A stretch of DNA of 64,000 nt from Flavobacterium pallidum (GCF_003097535.1 NZ_CP029187.1:620001-684000), one strand, 5' to 3'; shown: positions 18,782 through 27,239, numbered from the stretch's first letter. Notes: generated by a model not told the origin, from the sequence alone. Program-made: numbers and translations.

Positions 18782-20971
18782 TTAGAATTTTAATGTCAGT
18801 CCGACAAGGAAATTGGTTCTCGCCTGCGGATAATAATATGGATAGACATCATACATATAACCGTTTGACACATACTTTCTATCGAAAATATTATTGACCA
18901 ATCCATTTATGGCGATGCTTTTGAAAATGGTTTTTGGTTTAAATTCATAAGACACATTGAAGTCATTTACACAATAATCTAAAATTCTGGCTTCCGGCGA
19001 TTCGATGTTGTTCATGAATTGTTCCCCTACAAATTTAGAAAGCAGTGACGCCTGGAGGTTAGCAATTGGTTTGAAAACCAGAATATTTCCGGCAATTACC
19101 GATGGTGAATAAGCGATATCACGGGTTCCGTAATTTTCTCCGGCAACAGCCAAATCGACATTTTTGTTCATGCTTATTGTAAAGTTTGGACGGATAATAA
19201 GTTGTTTAAAAATAGCATAAGTCACATCGGCTTCAAACCCCAGACGGTAGCTTTTCTCACTGTTAGAACGGATTGGGTTACCGACATCGTCAAGGTTTCC
19301 GGTAAGAATAAGCTGATCTTTATACGCCATATAATATACGTTGGCGTTGATTTTCAGTTTGTCTGAAGTATTTCTCCATCCTAATTCAAAATCATTGAGT
19401 TTCTCCGGGCGCGCATTGCCGCTTTCATAATCGGTGCGGTTAGGTTCGCGCTGCGCCTTGGCATAAGAAAAATAAAAGGCATTGGATTTATTCAAATCGT
19501 AGGTGATTCCCGCTTTTGGGTTTATGAAATCAAAAGTATCGTCTACAAAATCTGCCTGTACGCCATTCGCTTGGTAATTCACGTTGCGGTATTGGAGGTC
19601 TCCAAACAGGCTCCATGTCGTCGATAATTTATAATTCGCTTTCGCAAAAATATTGGCATCGGTTTTTACTGCGTAATCGTCATAATAATGATCCCCGAGT
19701 TCACTTTGAGAAGCAAAACGCGCCCAGATGACTTTTCCGAAGTGGTCGCCTTCATAACGATTCCAGCCACCGCCAATAATCACTTCGAGTTTTTCCGAAG
19801 TATAATTTCCGGAAAATGTCATGCCGTAAAAATCATTGTCGAGCCATTTTTGGCGTACCAGATCTGTTGAAACTGCTGTGCCGACAGGAATTAATCCATA
19901 ATCCCCGAAATCGGCATCTTCTTTATAATTTTCGTAATAACCTTTCCCTTTTGTATAATGCAAAGCCGTGTTCAATTTCCAATGGTCAGACAGCCTTTCG
20001 TTCCAATGCAATTGGTAATGGTTCTGGAAATAATTGTCGGTTTCATTATCGTAGAAACGCGTTTGTCCGAATTCGTCTGTGTAAATTCCCGCCGAATTGA
20101 ATGTCGGACTGATGAAAATCGTTGCTGCATCAATACCGTTCCAGGACTGATATGTTTTTTCGCTGCCGCCAAAGACGAGCGCCTTGATCAAGGTTGTTTT
20201 ACCCACATAAGTCCCCTGAAGGAAATACGATTTTAAATCGGCCGCAGCACGATCGACAAAACCGTCGGAATGGATTACAGAAAGCCTTCCTGCCAATTCA
20301 AAACCTTTGTTTAAAAGACCGGAACTAAATTTCACGGTATGTTTCCTTGTATTGAAACTTCCGAACGAATTCGAGATTTCGCCATTGGCTTCCTTAGCGA
20401 AGCTGTCCGTTAAAAGATTCAGGCTGGCTCCGAAAGCACCCGCGCCGTTCGTTGATGTTCCTACGCCACGCTGCAATTGCAGGCTTTCTACGGAAGAAGC
20501 AAAATCGGGCATGTTGACCCAGAAAGTGCCGTGGCTTTCGGAATCGTTGTACGGGATTCCGTTGATGGTGACATTTACGCGGGTGGCATCACTACCGCGA
20601 ACACGGATTCCGGTATAACCCACGCCATTTCCGGCATCAGAAGTGGTAACGACCGACGGCAGGAAATTCATCAGGATGGGAATATCCTGGCCCAGGTTCC
20701 GGGATTTGATTTCTTCTTTACCGAGATTGCTGAAGGTGACCGGCGTTTTGGATGTAGCACGGACGGCAGACACGAGGACTTCATCGAGTTGGTTTGTTTT
20801 GGTCGAGTCCTGGGATGTTTCCTGCGCGAGCAGCGTTCCTGAAAAAAGCAGCAACGCGATGGAACACGGGACCGCGTGAGGGATTGAAGCAAGGTGCCGC
20901 GCACCGCGTAAAGCCCGACGGCGTAGTGCAGCGGAGCCGGCACGCCCAAGAAAATAAAATAAAGTTTTCAT
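18782..20971 (-). CDS. TonB-dependent outer-membrane receptor under TPP riboswitch control (probable thiamine receptor)
   Basis: The 729-residue protein has a TonB-box-like segment (DEVLVSA), an N-terminal plug domain (IPILMNFLPSVVTTSD...GIRVRGSD...GTFWVNMPD) and a ~500-residue beta-barrel ending in an aromatic residue (LTLKF). Together with the plus-side TPP riboswitch upstream this marks it as an outer-membrane transporter for thiamine or a precursor. The signal peptide is odd: eight normal residues (MKTLFYFL), then about 30 Arg/Ala-rich residues encoded by a GC-rich insert (20874-20946), then a standard hydrophobic core and cleavage region (IALLLFSGTLLAQ). Without the insert the signal would be normal in length. 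The gene is transcribed from its own leader and ends at the bidirectional terminator. Confidence 0.92.
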   Translation of the reverse strand: MKTLFYFLGRAGSAALRRRALRGARHLASIPHAVPCSIALLLFSGTLLAQETSQDSTKTNQLDEVLVSAVRATSKTPVTFSNLGKEEIKSRNLGQDIPILMNFLPSVVTTSDAGNGVGYTGIRVRGSDATRVNVTINGIPYNDSESHGTFWVNMPDFASSVESLQLQRGVGTSTNGAGAFGASLNLLTDSFAKEANGEISNSFGSFNTRKHTVKFSSGLLNKGFELAGRLSVIHSDGFVDRAAADLKSYFLQGTYVGKTTLIKALVFGGSEKTYQSWNGIDAATIFISPTFNSAGIYTDEFGQTRFYDNETDNYFQNHYQLHWNERLSDHWKLNTALHYTKGKGYYENYKEDADFGDYGLIPVGTAVSTDLVRQKWLDNDFYGMTFSGNYTSEKLEVIIGGGWNRYEGDHFGKVIWARFASQSELGDHYYDDYAVKTDANIFAKANYKLSTTWSLFGDLQYRNVNYQANGVQADFVDDTFDFINPKAGITYDLNKSNAFYFSYAKAQREPNRTDYESGNARPEKLNDFELGWRNTSDKLKINANVYYMAYKDQLILTGNLDDVGNPIRSNSEKSYRLGFEADVTYAIFKQLIIRPNFTISMNKNVDLAVAGENYGTRDIAYSPSVIAGNILVFKPIANLQASLLSKFVGEQFMNNIESPEARILDYCVNDFNVSYEFKPKTIFKSIAINGLVNNIFDRKYVSNGYMYDVYPYYYPQARTNFLVGLTLKF
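20874..20946 (-). repeat. GC-rich element inserted in frame in the receptor signal-peptide region
   Basis: A ~73-bp stretch, clearly richer in G+C than its surroundings, with partly complementary ends (GGCGTG / CACGC) and words such as GGGATTGAAGC and GTAAAGCCCG, interrupts the signal-peptide coding region without breaking the frame. It encodes an Arg-rich segment. I see only this copy in the window. Confidence 0.6.
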
Positions 20972-21051
20972 TCGTAAAATGTTACGAATAAAAGGGGCAA
21001 TTATTCTTCGTTAATAATAAATTGAATCCTGTGACGACAGCGTGCACTCTG

Positions 21052-21130
21052 TGTCACTTTTCCCTTAGCGGCATTACCCGCCCAGGTTCATTGGGTATAA
21101 TCTCAGCCCTTGGTAGAGCACCCCTTTGAG
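21052..21130 (-). promoter_or_regulatory. TPP (thiamine pyrophosphate) riboswitch
   Basis: On the minus strand the conserved THI-element parts occur in order: GGGGTGCTC, GGGCTGAGATTATACCC, TGAACCTG, then GGGTAATGCCGC and TAAGGGAA. These correspond to P2/J3-2 with the CUGAGA motif and the P4-P5/J4-5 thiazole- and pyrophosphate-binding arm. It lies 81 bases upstream of the TonB receptor ATG. The sequence between it and the ATG can form a GTGAC/GTCAC hairpin but has no U-tract terminator, so translational or another mode of control is possible. Confidence 0.93.
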
Positions 21131-21135
21131 ACGCG

Positions 21136-21143
21136 CAAATATA
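21136..21143 (-). promoter_or_regulatory. Predicted -7 box of the riboswitch-receptor transcript
   Basis: TATATTTG on the minus strand sits directly upstream of the riboswitch, so transcription would start just before the aptamer. No clear TTG is present upstream, where an AATTACGAATT word repeat lies. Confidence 0.5.
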
Positions 21144-21195
21144 GTTTTTAATTACGAATTACGAATGTTTTTTTTATGTCGCAATTCATAATTAT

Positions 21196-21597
21196 TCAAA
21201 GTTTCGGTTTCTGCCTTGATTGCTTAATCTCCGACTGGTTTCGTTTTTCCTTAATGCGTTTTTCAATCACCGAACGAGGGACTTTGGTTGGTTTGCGTTT
21301 TTTAAGGACAACAAGTGCTTTGGTAATGATGTCAAGGAATCTTTTGGTGACGATGTCCTTGTTCTTGAGCTGGCTGCGGTCTTCGTCACAATTCAGTATC
21401 AGGATGTTTTCAGTGGTAAGTCTTGCTGCCAGATTTTGTACAGCAAGGGCTTTCTCCTCTTCAGAAAGTGCTTCGGAAGCGGGAAGGTCAAATGTCAGCA
21501 CCACTTTTGACGATACTTTATTGACATTTTGCCCGCCTGCACCACTGCTTCGGACGGCTTTGTAATGCAGTTCCGTTATGATTTTTTCAGCATCCAT
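21196..21597 (-). CDS. arfB: Ribosome-rescue peptidyl-tRNA hydrolase ArfB (YaeJ type)
   Basis: ArfB releases nascent chains from stalled ribosomes. The 133-residue protein has the release-factor GGQ motif at residues 21-23 (SSGAGGQNVNKVSSKV) and a basic C-terminal tail (KKRKPTKVP...KQSRQKPKL) that in ArfB enters the empty mRNA channel; it lacks the codon-recognition domains of RF1/RF2. The start overlaps the stop of the kinase::DUF4301 gene in a TAATG, which implies translational coupling. It is the last gene before the riboswitch region. Confidence 0.93.
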   Translation of the reverse strand: MDAEKIITELHYKAVRSSGAGGQNVNKVSSKVVLTFDLPASEALSEEEKALAVQNLAARLTTENILILNCDEDRSQLKNKDIVTKRFLDIITKALVVLKKRKPTKVPRSVIEKRIKEKRNQSEIKQSRQKPKL

Positions 21598-23711
21598 TAT
21601 TGTGGCTGGTGCAATGGTTTGAGCAAATCATTGACGGTTTTCACGGGATTGAAGGTCACCAACGGCACTTGTACGAAAACCGTAATCCACCTTGCCATCG
21701 CGCCGTTCCAGAGTCCGGGCAGTTCATACGCTTTTAATGGGCGGCCATTTTTATTTTTCTCCACGATGAAACCGCTGTTCTGATCAATAAATTGCAGCAG
21801 GTCGAATTTCTTTCCTTTATGATCCTTCAATCCGCAGACCAGGTCCACCGGATTGAAATGTGTGGCGCTTTTAAGGATTTCAAGTTGTGCAGGATTTTGC
21901 AGGTCAACTTGTGATGATTCCACAATTTGCAATGAAATAGTCCCTTTTTTATCCAACACCCAGAATGGGCCGCCTCCGGGTTCGCCTTCGTTTTTTACCA
22001 TGCCACAGATGCGGATCGGGCGATTCAGGATTTCCTTTAGGTATTCCTGTTTGTTGTTTAATGTATATTTTTCGAAATCCTCTATAATATTAATGTTGAG
22101 TTTTTCTTTGGCGAAAGCAATGATTTCAGGAATGTCCTTTTCTCCCATATTTCCGGATTCCATCCTGTCAAGATACCCGTATATTTTTTGCTGGAGTTCA
22201 ATCATCACGCCTGCCAGGGCTTTTTTATACAAGGCAATTTCCTCAATATGGTTTTGTATGACATTGTCGATATTCTTGATAAAGACAATATCGGCATCGA
22301 GAGAATTCAGGTTTTGGATCAAGGCTCCGTGTCCGCCCGGACGGAAAACCAACTGCCCATTGTCATCGCGGAAAGGGTTATTTTCAGGATCAACAGCCAA
22401 TGTATCCGTTGCTTTATCCTGATACGAGAAATTGACATTGATCCGATTTCCATGCTGCGCCTCGATTTTATCTTTCATGTCAGCAATAATTTCCTCAAAC
22501 GCAGACTGATGCTCGGGAGAAACAGTGAAATGAAGGTTTGAAACGTTACCGTCACACGCATAAAGGCAGCTTTCATACAAATGTTCCTGTACCGGCGTGG
22601 CAATATGCGTGGAGTATTTGTGGAACGGTAAAATCCCCTTTGGTTTTGAGGCAAAATCAAAATGCTTCGACGACAGCAACGCCTTAATGAAATAATAATC
22701 ACGAAGGTCTTTGCTCAATGACTTGAAATTGGAGTAGTTTTTCTGTAGTGAAAGGCTGATTTCCTCATAAAAAGGAAATTTCTCCATTCCGACGAGGAAT
22801 ACGGACAACGCAGTGGCATTTTTCCGGTTGATATAAGCATTGATGGTTTCTTCCTCGATATGGAATTCATTCAGGAATTCGTTCAGGAATTTGAACATCC
22901 GGCTTGCAGCCCCTGATGCGGGAACGAACTTTTTCAGTTTATATCTGGAACGCATTTTCCCGAAGTAATCGGCATATCTGCTGTATTCTTCATCGGTAAG
23001 GCGCAATATTCCGTCTTCTTTGGTTGCCGGCCTGTCGAGAATGGTCTTGGAGATTCCTTTTGTAAAAACTCCGATATGGTTTTCTATCGTAAAAGGAGAA
23101 ATGCCCTGCTTGTATATTTTGATGAAATCTTGGGATGAAAACCCCATTTCGCGGGCTTTTTCGAAATCCTTAAGGATGGCAACAGCGGTTTCTAATCTTT
23201 GTTTTTTATTTCCTGATAATATGATATACGGCTTTTCATTTTCAACCAGGGCCTTATGGAAAATGTCGAAAGTGCCTTTCCTGTCCAGCGGGCGGTCGCG
23301 CAAATCATCTTTTTCCCACGCAATATCAACATCAGTCAGGAAAAATAGATCGTATTTGTGCTTGCGTGCCGCTTTGTCCAGCATCGGATCGCAGAAATTA
23401 TAATACATTTCTGAAAAGACTTTGGTGACCATTAAATTGGTATCGCAAAACAAATACTTATTGGCGGTAAGTAAGGCATCGTTTTCGGCTTTTACCTGAC
23501 CGATGGCAATGGGTAACAGGTCTTCAGGTTCACATATTTTTTGTTCGGAATCCCATTTCTGCTGCAGGTAATCGCGGGCGAATTCAGGTGCCCAAACGGT
23601 TTCGAAATGCGTCGCTAATTGTTTGGCAAGCGTAGTTTTCCCGGTAGATTCAGGTCCGAAAAGTGCAATTTTTATAGTTGTTGTAGCTTGTTGCTTAAGA
23701 TTCTCTTCCAT
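21597..23711 (-). CDS. NadR-like nucleoside kinase fused to DUF4301 (predicted nucleotidyltransferase fold)
   Basis: The 704-residue protein has two parts. Residues 1-185 form an AAA/P-loop kinase like the ribosylnicotinamide-kinase domain of NadR, with Walker A GPESTGKTT (19-27). From M189 on, the sequence has the start and full length of a DUF4301 protein. DUF4301 shows features that resemble sugar-nucleotide pyrophosphorylases: a VPASGAASRM loop near 263-272 (compare GGxGTRM), RPGGHGAL near 450 and FIKNIDN further on. The junction falls exactly where a free-standing DUF4301 protein would start. The gene overlaps pnuC by 40 bases and arfB by one base. I infer phosphorylation of the substrate brought in by PnuC; the role of DUF4301 is unknown. 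Confidence 0.8.
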   Translation of the reverse strand: MEENLKQQATTTIKIALFGPESTGKTTLAKQLATHFETVWAPEFARDYLQQKWDSEQKICEPEDLLPIAIGQVKAENDALLTANKYLFCDTNLMVTKVFSEMYYNFCDPMLDKAARKHKYDLFFLTDVDIAWEKDDLRDRPLDRKGTFDIFHKALVENEKPYIILSGNKKQRLETAVAILKDFEKAREMGFSSQDFIKIYKQGISPFTIENHIGVFTKGISKTILDRPATKEDGILRLTDEEYSRYADYFGKMRSRYKLKKFVPASGAASRMFKFLNEFLNEFHIEEETINAYINRKNATALSVFLVGMEKFPFYEEISLSLQKNYSNFKSLSKDLRDYYFIKALLSSKHFDFASKPKGILPFHKYSTHIATPVQEHLYESCLYACDGNVSNLHFTVSPEHQSAFEEIIADMKDKIEAQHGNRINVNFSYQDKATDTLAVDPENNPFRDDNGQLVFRPGGHGALIQNLNSLDADIVFIKNIDNVIQNHIEEIALYKKALAGVMIELQQKIYGYLDRMESGNMGEKDIPEIIAFAKEKLNINIIEDFEKYTLNNKQEYLKEILNRPIRICGMVKNEGEPGGGPFWVLDKKGTISLQIVESSQVDLQNPAQLEILKSATHFNPVDLVCGLKDHKGKKFDLLQFIDQNSGFIVEKNKNGRPLKAYELPGLWNGAMARWITVFVQVPLVTFNPVKTVNDLLKPLHQPQ

Positions 23712-24295
23712 TCTAAATAAGCCGAAATGGCCAGCAGTGTAAAAATTAAATATTGTAAGGACAGCATGCCCAATCCCCTGTAGGCATACAATGGCGTGAC
23801 GATGATGTCACCGATAATCCACAGTGTCCAGTTCTCTATTTTCTTTTTGGCCATGTACCACATGCCGGTGAAGAACAGCCCGGAGGCAAAAATATCGACG
23901 TAATTGTCAGTATTGATTTGCTGGTCGAAAATTTTATAGAGGGCGTAAACTACAAAAATTGTGATAAAAAACAGCAGGATGCCTGTTAATTTTTCTTTAC
24001 GATTGGTTCTGGTGATGGGGAGGTTTTGCTTATTATCACCGCTTTTTGCCCAATTGTACCAGCCGTAAAAACTCATGACGGTAAAATAAATATTGACCGA
24101 CATGTCGCCGATGTAACCCGCAACATAAAGCAGGTAAGAGGTGATGATCGTGGCAATAAGACCGGTTGGATAGACCCAGATGTTTTCCTTTTTGGCAAAC
24201 CAAACACTTAAAATTCCGAATACAAAAACAACAAATTCCAAAGCAGTTTGCCAGGCAGGGATGGTTTTATAATAATCAAGGAAGAAATCGGTCAT
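23672..24295 (-). CDS. pnuC: PnuC family vitamin transporter (nicotinamide riboside- or thiamine-type)
   Basis: PnuC proteins are inner-membrane facilitators for vitamins such as nicotinamide riboside or thiamine, with transport driven by phosphorylation inside the cell. The 207-residue protein has the expected seven or so helices and the conserved substrate-site motif FYGWYNW (76-82). The TPP-regulated receptor nearby makes a thiamine-specific PnuT type plausible, while the NadR-like kinase downstream would fit nicotinamide riboside. The stop lies inside the kinase gene (40-base overlap) and the start is 3 bases after the GGGP synthase stop, so the genes form one operon. Confidence 0.9.
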   Translation of the reverse strand: MTDFFLDYYKTIPAWQTALEFVVFVFGILSVWFAKKENIWVYPTGLIATIITSYLLYVAGYIGDMSVNIYFTVMSFYGWYNWAKSGDNKQNLPITRTNRKEKLTGILLFFITIFVVYALYKIFDQQINTDNYVDIFASGLFFTGMWYMAKKKIENWTLWIIGDIIVTPLYAYRGLGMLSLQYLIFTLLAISAYLEWKRILSNKLQQL

Positions 24296-24298
24296 GGT

Positions 24299-25015
24299 TC
24301 AATTTTCAAAAAAGTGGATGTCGTTTTCAAATGCGGTTCCGATGACGACCAGATCTGCGCCATTTTCGAAGGCTGTTTCAATACCCTGTTTGGTACGTAT
24401 GCCACCGCCAACGATTAATGGGATTTTGATGCTTTCTGAAACCGTTTTAATGATTTCGAAAGGCACGGCGTTTTTGGCTCCGCTTCCGGCTTCGAGGTAA
24501 ATGAGTTTGTTGCCGAGCATTTGTCCTGCTACAGCGGTGTGGACGATTTTGTCAATATCCGATATTGACAATGGCTCAGTTTTGCTGACTCTTGCCACTG
24601 CAGTTTCACTACCGCTTTCAATCAGAATGTAGCCGGTCGGGATGATTTCCAGGTTTGTCTGTGTCAATATCGGTGCGGCATCTACATGGTGACCAATCAG
24701 GAAATCGGGGTTGCGGCCTGATAATAATGAAAGAAAAAGTATCGCGTCCGCTTTATCGGAAATTTGCGATGGATTTCCGGGGAAAAGGATGACGGGCAGA
24801 TGGCTCTCTTTTTTGAAATGCAAAACCAGTTCGCAGATGCGGTTCGTGGAAACATGGCTTCCGCCGATGAAAATATGGGTTGCCGGGGATATATTTATCT
24901 TTTGGGCCAAAAGTTCCAGTGCGTCCCAGTCGATTTTGTCTGGATCGAGTAAAATGGCGAGTAGCTTGCCGCTTTCTTTTTTAGCCGATAGGATGGCATT
25001 GTAAATGTTTCCCAT
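24299..25015 (-). CDS. Geranylgeranylglyceryl / heptaprenylglyceryl phosphate synthase homologue
   Basis: This TIM-barrel family joins a polyprenyl diphosphate to glycerol 1-phosphate, the first ether-lipid step in archaea, and has bacterial members. Start ATG 25015 (MGNIYNAILSAKKES) gives 238 residues. The family motifs are visible: LLDPDK near residue 24, IGGSHV, YLEAGSGA, and the phosphate-binding VGGGIRTKQG followed by GADLVVIGTAFE. Which prenyl chain is used cannot be decided from sequence. Start and upstream stop are separated by a single base (TAACATG), so it is coupled to the phosphopantetheinyl transferase gene. Confidence 0.9.
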   Translation of the reverse strand: MGNIYNAILSAKKESGKLLAILLDPDKIDWDALELLAQKINISPATHIFIGGSHVSTNRICELVLHFKKESHLPVILFPGNPSQISDKADAILFLSLLSGRNPDFLIGHHVDAAPILTQTNLEIIPTGYILIESGSETAVARVSKTEPLSISDIDKIVHTAVAGQMLGNKLIYLEAGSGAKNAVPFEIIKTVSESIKIPLIVGGGIRTKQGIETAFENGADLVVIGTAFENDIHFFEN

Positions 25016-25016
25016 G

Positions 25017-25646
25017 TTAATGGCGCTCGAAAAGGTAAACGATGGTGTATTCCGCGATTTCCTCAAAATAGACATCGAACTGTCTTTGAAGATTATTGAA
25101 ATGCAATGTGGCTGTGGTTTTCTTATCAGACATTTCGAATAATTTTACATCGATATGGTCTTTGAAACTGATGCCTTTTTCATTCCGGATTTTAAAAACG
25201 GCTTCTTTTACGCCCCAATTCACGGTGAGTTTACTGATGTAATCGGGATCGTTTTTATCAAGAATAAAAGAGGGCTCAATGAATTTATCGGCGATGATGG
25301 CAATCTTGTCGCGCCGAAGTTCCAGGTCGACTCCGGTGATGCGGTCACTGATGATGATGGCGGAATATTCATATGAATGCGAAATGGAAATGTGCTTTCC
25401 ATCGGTTAAATGTGGCTTACCGAATTCATCGTAATACAAATCTGAATCCTGGTAGCCCAAAGAAAGCAAGAGCTGGCGAACGCTCAGGAAACCACAACGG
25501 TGCGCATCGGATTTCATGTTGCGCAGACGATCGAGGCTTCTTTGTGTCAGGTGCAATCCTTCGGACAGCATTTCGGCGGTCTCGGTGATGTTCCAGAGCA
25601 GGATTTGCGTGTCGGGGAAGCAATTTATGGTTTTGTGGAGCGGCAC
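25017..25646 (-). CDS. 4'-phosphopantetheinyl transferase superfamily protein
   Basis: Enzymes of this superfamily attach the phosphopantetheine arm of CoA to carrier proteins. The 209-residue, Sfp-like protein has the two signature motifs GVDLE (105-109) and WGVKEAVFK (144-152), with ISISHS upstream. The start is GTG at 25646; no in-frame ATG lies upstream. No carrier protein or synthase gene is nearby, so it may serve the housekeeping ACP or a remote pathway. It is the first gene of the five-gene operon that continues to arfB. Confidence 0.9.
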   Translation of the reverse strand: MPLHKTINCFPDTQILLWNITETAEMLSEGLHLTQRSLDRLRNMKSDAHRCGFLSVRQLLLSLGYQDSDLYYDEFGKPHLTDGKHISISHSYEYSAIIISDRITGVDLELRRDKIAIIADKFIEPSFILDKNDPDYISKLTVNWGVKEAVFKIRNEKGISFKDHIDVKLFEMSDKKTTATLHFNNLQRQFDVYFEEIAEYTIVYLFERH

Positions 25647-25651
25647 TGTAT

Positions 25652-25684
25652 GAATTACAAATTAGGAATTAGGAATTACGAACG
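25652..25684. repeat. Degenerate tandem word repeat AATTACGAATTAGG type
   Basis: Consecutive variants of GAATTA(C/G)(G/A)AA follow one another just upstream of the phosphopantetheinyl transferase start. Related words occur at 21149-21168 and 28525-28575. Confidence 0.6.
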
Positions 25685-25710
25685 AAATCGTTAATTTATC
25701 GTGGAAGCCC

Positions 25711-25795
25711 TAGCCCCGATGGAGGCGGCATCCTTTTTCCTGCTCCTTTAGCAGGGAAAAGATATAGCGGACAGCGGGATTGGCTCCTGAAAAAT
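25711..25795 (+). repeat. Dispersed variable-stem hairpin element, copy B
   Basis: Same flanks as copy A; the stem is CTTTTTCCTGCT / AGCAGGGAAAAG (12 pairs, one G-T) and the loop CCTTT. It lies between divergent genes, upstream of ahcY. Confidence 0.85.
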
Positions 25796-25879
25796 ATTAT
25801 CCGATTAATACTCAAAAACTTACAGCGAAAGTGAATTTATAATTCTGATGGAAATCCTTTTAAATAAAAAGTAATTCCG

Positions 25880-25887
25880 TAATTTTG
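25880..25887 (+). promoter_or_regulatory. Predicted -7 box of ahcY
   Basis: TAATTTTG lies 36 bases before the ATG; no clear upstream TTG. No SAM- or SAH-type riboswitch is recognisable in the leader. Confidence 0.45.
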
Positions 25888-25922
25888 CGCCTGAAATTTT
25901 TACACTTACAAATATAATATAA

Positions 25923-27239
25923 ATGAGTACGACAACGATGCCTTTTGTGGCTTACAAAGTAAAAGACATTTCCCTGGCTGCGTGGGGAAGAAAAGAGATT
26001 GAACTGGCTGAGGCCGAAATGCCGGGATTGATGGCACTTCGCGCGGAATACAAGGATGAACAGCCGTTGAAAGGCGCGCGTATTGCTGGTTGCTTACACA
26101 TGACAATCCAGACTGCGGTTTTGATTGAAACATTAATCGCTTTGGGCGCTGAAGTGACCTGGTCATCATGTAACATTTTCTCTACCCAGGATCAGGCTGC
26201 TGCTGCGATTGCTGCTGCGGGAATCCAGGTGTATGCATGGAAAGGTCTTGATGAGGAATCGTTTGACTGGTGTATCGAGCAGACATTATTCTTTGGAGAA
26301 GACCGTCAGCCGTTGAACATGATCCTTGATGATGGTGGCGATTTGACGAACATGGTTTTTGACCGTTACCCGGAATTGGTTGATGGAATCAGAGGTTTGT
26401 CTGAAGAGACCACGACTGGTGTTCACAGACTTTATGAAAGAATGAAAAACGGGACTTTGGTGATGCCGGCAATCAATGTGAATGATTCGGTGACCAAGTC
26501 TAAATTTGATAACAAATACGGTTGCAAGGAATCTGCTGTTGATGCGATCCGTCGTGCAACTGACTTGATGCTTGCCGGAAAACGCGTTGTCGTTTGTGGT
26601 TATGGCGATGTTGGTAAAGGTACTGCGGCTTCTTTCCGTGGTGCGGGTTCTATCGTAACAGTTACTGAAATCGACCCAATCTGTGCTTTACAGGCTGCAA
26701 TGGATGGTTTTGAAGTGAAAAAACTGAATACTGTTATTGCCAATGCTGATATCATCATCACGACTACAGGAAACAAGGATATCGTTTTGGGTAGCCATTT
26801 CGAGCAGATGAAAGACAAAGCTATCGTTTGTAACATCGGTCACTTTGACAATGAGATCGACATGGCATGGTTAAACAAAAACCATGGCGCATCTAAAGTG
26901 GAAATCAAGCCACAGGTTGATAAATATACGATTACAGGAAAAGACATTATCATTCTGGCGGAAGGTCGTTTGGTAAATCTTGGTTGTGCTACAGGTCACC
27001 CGAGTTTTGTAATGAGTAATTCATTTACAAACCAGACTCTGGCGCAAATTGAATTGTGGAAAAACAGTGCGAACTACAACAATGAGGTTTATATGCTTCC
27101 TAAGCATTTAGATGAAAAAGTAGCGGCGCTGCACCTTGCCAAATTAGGCGTTGAGCTGGAAACTTTGAGAGAAGACCAGGCTGCTTATATTGGTGTTGGT
27201 GTGGAAGGGCCGTTTAAGCCGGAGTATTACAGATACTAG
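25923..27239 (+). CDS. ahcY: Adenosylhomocysteinase
   Basis: AhcY splits S-adenosylhomocysteine into adenosine and homocysteine, which keeps methylation reactions running. The 438-residue protein has the family's substrate-binding N-terminus ([21 protein letters not shown]), the conserved catalytic segment [16 protein letters not shown] and the NAD-binding Rossmann motif [13 protein letters not shown]; it ends with the typical KPEYYRY C-terminus. The length matches the common bacterial form. It has its own promoter and terminator. Confidence 0.97.
   Translation: MSTTTMPFVAYKVKDISLAAWGRKEIELAEAEMPGLMALRAEYKDEQPLKGARIAGCLHMTIQTAVLIETLIALGAEVTWSSCNIFSTQDQAAAAIAAAGIQVYAWKGLDEESFDWCIEQTLFFGEDRQPLNMILDDGGDLTNMVFDRYPELVDGIRGLSEETTTGVHRLYERMKNGTLVMPAINVNDSVTKSKFDNKYGCKESAVDAIRRATDLMLAGKRVVVCGYGDVGKGTAASFRGAGSIVTVTEIDPICALQAAMDGFEVKKLNTVIANADIIITTTGNKDIVLGSHFEQMKDKAIVCNIGHFDNEIDMAWLNKNHGASKVEIKPQVDKYTITGKDIIILAEGRLVNLGCATGHPSFVMSNSFTNQTLAQIELWKNSANYNNEVYMLPKHLDEKVAALHLAKLGVELETLREDQAAYIGVGVEGPFKPEYYRY

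Noticed and set aside
23672-23711. Frameshift between pnuC and the kinase fusion
   Set aside because: Both frames are complete with normal termini; a 40-base overlap is compatible with translational coupling.
25690-25922. SAM or SAH riboswitch upstream of ahcY
   Set aside because: The leader contains repeat copy B and a -7 box; I could not find the conserved motifs of either riboswitch class.
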